Below are positions 6,551-9,423 of a stretch of DNA of 9,423 nt, piece after piece. The notes below the pieces were generated by a model that was given only the letters and a program-made list of their open reading frames with translations, did not search any database and was not told the DNA's origin. Positions within the stretch are counted from its first letter, which is position 1. Each line of letters begins with the position of its first letter. Both the position numbers and the translations under genes were made by a program. The DNA comes from an uncultured Lachnospiraceae bacterium (GTDB taxonomy: Bacteria; Bacillota; Clostridia; Lachnospirales; Lachnospiraceae), in assembly GCA_949283905.1 (NCBI GenBank), contig CASDUB010000276.1:1-9423 (forward strand). Reading direction: 5' to 3'.

Positions 6551-8320
6551 ATGGAATTTAAAGATACACTTAATAAAAGCCGTATTGTGAGGTCAATGTT
6601 CACCAGTTCTTTTATAACAATGCTGCTGGCAAGTATAGCCCTTTTAATAGGCACTCTTGTCGACGGTATTATGATAGGAAATTTTCTTCAGACTAACGAT
6701 ATGGCGGCATACGGACTTATTCATCCTGTTGCCATACTTTTACTTGCAGTTACGGGTATTTTTTCATCCGGTTCCCAGATCATTTGTACAAAGCACATGA
6801 GCATGGGAGAATCAGACAAGGCTAACGGCATTTTTTCTCTTACCTTTATAATGCTGCTTTTTGTTTCGGGAATACTCACGGCTGTTTTTATTATTTTCGC
6901 AACTCCCGTCGTTCAGCTTTTAGGCGCCCGGGGCGAGCTTCTTCCTCTCGGAAGGGATTATCTGCTCGGTCTTGCGATCGGTTTTCCGGGAGTACTGCTG
7001 GCCACGACGATGGCGCCTTTCGCGCAGCTTGACGGCCATCAGAAAGTAACTATTATCTCTATAGTGATGATGATAGCCGTAAATATCGCCGTCGCGATCT
7101 TAAATGTGACTGTTTTTCACGGCGGCCTTTTCGGAATGGGTATGGCGACTTCTCTCGGCTCCTATGCGGCTTTTATAATTTCGCTGATACACTTTTTGAC
7201 AAACAAAAAGGGATACAGGCTTACGATTAAAAATCTGCCCTGGAAGCTGTCAGGAAAGATCATCCTTCCGGGACTTCCTACAGCCGGCGGAAGGCTTTTC
7301 GCGACATTCAGAACGCTGATCCTGAATTATCTTCTCATCGCGATATCAACCTCCACCGCTCTCGCCGCTTATTCTGCCCGCATGAATATCGGTACATTTT
7401 TTGCCGCCACAGGCGCAGCCTCGGGAATGACTACACTGTCACTGACGGGTATATTTTTCGGTGAAGAGGACAGAACGAGTCTTTCAAAGATGTTTAAAGT
7501 CGTGATGATCAACTCCATTGTCATCGCTTCGGCTATAATGGTATTTCTGCTTGCGGCGTCTGAAGGCGTTATAGATCTGTATATGAACACAGATGCCGCC
7601 ACCCTTGAAATGACGTCAAGAGCCTTAAGATTCTGCGCTCTGAGTCTTCCTTTCTATGCGGCCAACAACGTTCTGGTAAACTATCTGCAGGCAATCAGAC
7701 GAGTTGTTTTTACAAATATTCTGATCTTCTGTCAGAACCTCGCTTTCTGCATACCTTTCGCGCTGCTGCTCTGTCCTTATTTCGGAACGGACGCCGTTTG
7801 GGCTTCTTATCTGATATGCGAGATACTTACGACATTGCTGTATCTGATCGTCGCTTATCTGTACAGTAAAAAGAATTCGCCGGCAAAGAGAAATCTTCTG
7901 ATGCTCTCGGATTCTTTCGGTATCGACAACGACGACCTGCTGGAAGGTACGATCACATGTGCCGAGGAGCTGCCGGTTGTTTCGATGAAGCTGGAAATGT
8001 TCTGCCTCAGCAGGAATTCAAGCGAGGATAAGACCGCCGTTGTAATAACGGCTTTTGAGGAGATGACAAAGAACATCCTGACCCACGGCTTTTGCGACGG
8101 CAAAAAACATACCATAGATTACAGGATATTCAAAAAAGACAAAGACTACGTTCTGAGGCTTCGCGACAACTGCAGACCTTTTAATCCGATGGCAAAACTT
8201 GACGATATGGACGCCCACGGCGACAGTAAGCATATGGGTATCAGGATCACGTCGATCGTAGCCAAAGATATTAGCTACATATCTATAATGAACATGAACA
8301 ATCTTATCCTTACTGTCTGA
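6551..8320 (+). CDS. MATE family transporter fused to a C-terminal GHKL/RsbW-like ATPase domain
   Basis: This 589-residue protein has two parts. Residues about 15-438 form a MATE (MatE/MurJ-like superfamily) transporter with roughly twelve membrane helices in two lobes (about 18-216 and 235-438), including the early LVDGIMIGNFL segment. MATE proteins export drugs or metabolites in exchange for Na+ or H+. After a linker, residues about 470-589 resemble the HATPase domain of the RsbW/SpoIIAB anti-sigma kinase type: N box EEMTKNILTHGF with N508, a G1-like box RDNCRPFNP with D539, and a G2-like box GDSKHMGIRITSIVAKD around G563. The domain should lie in the cytoplasm. Transported substrate and ATPase role are unknown. 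GGAG at 6539-6542, 8 nt before the ATG, supports the start. It is the only plus-strand gene here, with a divergent neighbour on the left and a convergent one on the right. No partner anti-anti-sigma or sigma gene is visible. Fusion is seen directly; a regulatory role is inference. Confidence 0.9.
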   Translation: MEFKDTLNKSRIVRSMFTSSFITMLLASIALLIGTLVDGIMIGNFLQTNDMAAYGLIHPVAILLLAVTGIFSSGSQIICTKHMSMGESDKANGIFSLTFIMLLFVSGILTAVFIIFATPVVQLLGARGELLPLGRDYLLGLAIGFPGVLLATTMAPFAQLDGHQKVTIISIVMMIAVNIAVAILNVTVFHGGLFGMGMATSLGSYAAFIISLIHFLTNKKGYRLTIKNLPWKLSGKIILPGLPTAGGRLFATFRTLILNYLLIAISTSTALAAYSARMNIGTFFAATGAASGMTTLSLTGIFFGEEDRTSLSKMFKVVMINSIVIASAIMVFLLAASEGVIDLYMNTDAATLEMTSRALRFCALSLPFYAANNVLVNYLQAIRRVVFTNILIFCQNLAFCIPFALLLCPYFGTDAVWASYLICEILTTLLYLIVAYLYSKKNSPAKRNLLMLSDSFGIDNDDLLEGTITCAEELPVVSMKLEMFCLSRNSSEDKTAVVITAFEEMTKNILTHGFCDGKKHTIDYRIFKKDKDYVLRLRDNCRPFNPMAKLDDMDAHGDSKHMGIRITSIVAKDISYISIMNMNNLILTV

Positions 8321-8330
8321 AACACATGGC

Positions 8331-8392
8331 ATAATAAGAAAGAGTCCCTGAAGCGATTCTCACATATCGCTTCAGGGACTCTTTCTTATTAT
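8331..8392. terminator. Bidirectional intrinsic terminator between convergent genes
   Basis: A perfect inverted repeat with 27-bp arms (8331-8357 and 8366-8392) and an 8-nt loop lies 10 nt after the MATE-ATPase stop and 19 nt after the transketolase stop on the other strand. The GC-rich core (GAGTCCCTGAAGCGAT and its complement) is flanked by A-rich and T-rich outer arms, so each strand reads as a stem followed by a U-rich tract. This serves both genes. Confidence 0.92.
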
Positions 8393-8411
8393 TCTATTTC
8401 AGGAGGTTTAT

Positions 8412-9380
8412 TCAACCTTTTTTAGCGATTACTCTCTTAACTGCAGCGATGATATCTTCTGCAAGGAGGTTGTACTCGCCCATAAGGAACTGCTGATCGC
8501 CTACCTGTCCGAAACGGTTCTGGATTCCGATCATTTCCATAGGAACAGGGCAGTTCTTAACTACTACGTTTGCAACCTGTGAACCAAGTCCGCATCCAAC
8601 CTGGTGGTTCTCACATGTTACGATGCATCCTGTCTCTTTTGCTGATTTGATGATAAGCTCTTCGTCGATAGGTTTCCAGCAGAACATATCGATAAGTTTT
8701 GCTGAGATTCCTTCTTTTGCAAGAGCTTCCTGAGCTTTAAGAGCTTCGTCAACAAGGATACCGGAAGCGATGATTGTTACATCTTTTCCTTCTTTAAGTG
8801 TAACGCCTTTTCCGATCTCGAACTCTGAGCCGTCAGCGTAGATTGTCTTAAATCCTTTTCTGATAAGACGAAGGTATGTAAGTGTAGGAACTTTTGCACA
8901 TGCTTTTGTAAGAGCGTATGTCTGAACATAGTCGCATGAATCGAGAACAACTGCGTTTGGAATGCTCAGGTAAAGAGCTCCGTCTTCAAACGGCATATGT
9001 GTTGCGCCGTTGAACGCCGCTGTTACTCCCGGGTCAGATCCGATAACGTGTACAGGTACTTCCTGATATCCTGCCGCAAGGAATGCCTGGTCAAAACATC
9101 TTCTTGCCGCAAATGCACCGAATGAATGGAAGAATACGTTGAATCCTGTAGCCGCAAGGCCTGAAGCTACGCCCATACCGTTCTGCTCTGCGATACCTGC
9201 GTTAAAAACTCTGTCAGGATGAGCTTTTATAAGCTTTGGCACATTTATACATCCGCCAAGGTCGCAGTCGATATGCGCGATAGTGTTGTCTTTTTCCATC
9301 ATCTCGAGCATTGCTGCGATATATCCGTCACGGTTTCCTCTTTTATCTGTTTCATGATTTCCGATTAATGTAAAACTCAT
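8412..9380 (-). CDS. Transketolase C-terminal subunit
   Basis: This 322-residue protein carries the pyrimidine-binding and C-terminal domains of transketolase. With a separate N-terminal, thiamine-diphosphate-binding subunit it transfers two-carbon ketol units in the non-oxidative pentose phosphate pathway. The catalytic glutamate that activates thiamine diphosphate is E65 in FNAGIAEQNGMGVASGLA (59-76). The stretch DPGVTAAFNGATHMPFED (116-133) holds the conserved His (H128). The C-terminal domain spans about 190-320. The length of about 310-320 fits split transketolases of Clostridia and Archaea rather than the single-chain enzyme of about 660. A 1-deoxyxylulose-5-phosphate synthase is excluded by length, and an E1-beta dehydrogenase subunit is less likely by motif. 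AAGGAGG at 9389-9395, 8 nt before the ATG, fixes the start. Codon use is more uniform than in most neighbours, pointing to high expression. The upstream gene ends 16 nt away, as in an operon. Confidence 0.93.
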   Translation of the reverse strand: MSFTLIGNHETDKRGNRDGYIAAMLEMMEKDNTIAHIDCDLGGCINVPKLIKAHPDRVFNAGIAEQNGMGVASGLAATGFNVFFHSFGAFAARRCFDQAFLAAGYQEVPVHVIGSDPGVTAAFNGATHMPFEDGALYLSIPNAVVLDSCDYVQTYALTKACAKVPTLTYLRLIRKGFKTIYADGSEFEIGKGVTLKEGKDVTIIASGILVDEALKAQEALAKEGISAKLIDMFCWKPIDEELIIKSAKETGCIVTCENHQVGCGLGSQVANVVVKNCPVPMEMIGIQNRFGQVGDQQFLMGEYNLLAEDIIAAVKRVIAKKG

Positions 9381-9388
9381 TTCTGCTG

Positions 9389-9395
9389 CCTCCTT
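9389..9395 (-). promoter_or_regulatory. Strong ribosome binding site of the transketolase C-terminal subunit
   Basis: AAGGAGG on the minus strand is a full match to the anti-Shine-Dalgarno and lies 8 nt before the ATG, just after the stop of the upstream gene. Confidence 0.85.
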
Positions 9396-9396
9396 A

Positions 9397-9423
9397 TTAA
9401 GCGTTCTTAATTGCTTCGTAAGC
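9397..9423 (-). CDS. 3' end of an upstream gene, probably transketolase N-terminal subunit
   Basis: The minus strand at the right edge reads in frame as AYEAIKNA followed by TAA, which ends 16 nt before the start of the transketolase C-terminal subunit. Eight residues are too few for recognition. The identity rests on context: split transketolase subunits are normally adjacent, N-terminal subunit first. The short spacing with an intervening ribosome binding site fits an operon. Confidence 0.5.
   Translation of the reverse strand, partial: AYEAIKNA

Noticed and set aside
6370..6654. Minus-strand open frame across the transporter promoter region and start
   Set aside because: It overlaps the real start of the MATE gene, has low-complexity AT-derived composition and no ribosome binding site.
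8018..8332. Minus-strand open frame opposite the ATPase domain
   Set aside because: It is antisense to the GHKL domain, runs into the shared terminator region and has no recognisable protein features.
8331..8392. Inverted repeat as the end of an insertion sequence or an attachment site
   Set aside because: There is no transposase or integrase nearby, no second copy in the window, and the position between convergent stops is explained by a terminator.

Overview
The window looks like chromosomal DNA from a moderately AT-rich Gram-positive anaerobe of the Bacillota, most likely class Clostridia. The evidence is the conserved order HU - rqcP - divIC-like - tilS - ftsH known from Bacillus and Clostridia, strong AGGAGG-type ribosome binding sites, a transketolase split into two subunits, and SigA-type promoters. 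No genus can be named from the sequence alone. No rRNA, tRNA, CRISPR array, insertion sequence or phage gene was seen.

Layout, left to right. Positions 1-3905 hold a minus-strand housekeeping cluster, read right to left: HU DNA-binding protein, the ribosome-quality-control protein RqcP, a DivIC/FtsB-like division protein, tRNA(Ile)-lysidine synthetase TilS, and the membrane protease FtsH, whose 3' end runs off the left edge. A good SigA promoter lies in front of HU (3952-3980). A compact terminator-like hairpin sits between the divIC-like gene and tilS (3011-3046). It also contains the best Shine-Dalgarno sequence for an alternative TTG start of tilS. tilS and ftsH overlap by one base (TAATG). 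Positions 4029-6295 hold a second minus-strand unit: an aldo/keto reductase followed, with a 13-nt overlap, by CCA-adding tRNA nucleotidyltransferase. A promoter candidate precedes it at 6361-6389. Positions 6551-8320 carry the only plus-strand gene, a MATE-type multidrug/small-molecule transporter fused at its C terminus to a GHKL/RsbW-like ATPase domain. A perfect 27-bp inverted repeat (8331-8392) acts as a shared terminator between it and the convergent gene on the right. Positions 8412-9423 hold the transketolase C-terminal subunit and the last eight codons of the gene upstream of it, probably the transketolase N-terminal subunit.

How the genes relate: the left cluster combines chromosome packing, rescue of stalled ribosomes, septum assembly, decoding of AUA codons and membrane protein turnover. 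The second unit adds tRNA 3'-end maturation. Compared with Bacillus subtilis, the cluster lacks the sporulation genes yabP, yabQ and spoIIE, and also yabR and hprT, which may point to a lineage that does not sporulate. Most of the window is ordinary core genome. The most unusual item is the transporter-ATPase fusion; second is the hairpin that overlaps the tilS translation start region.
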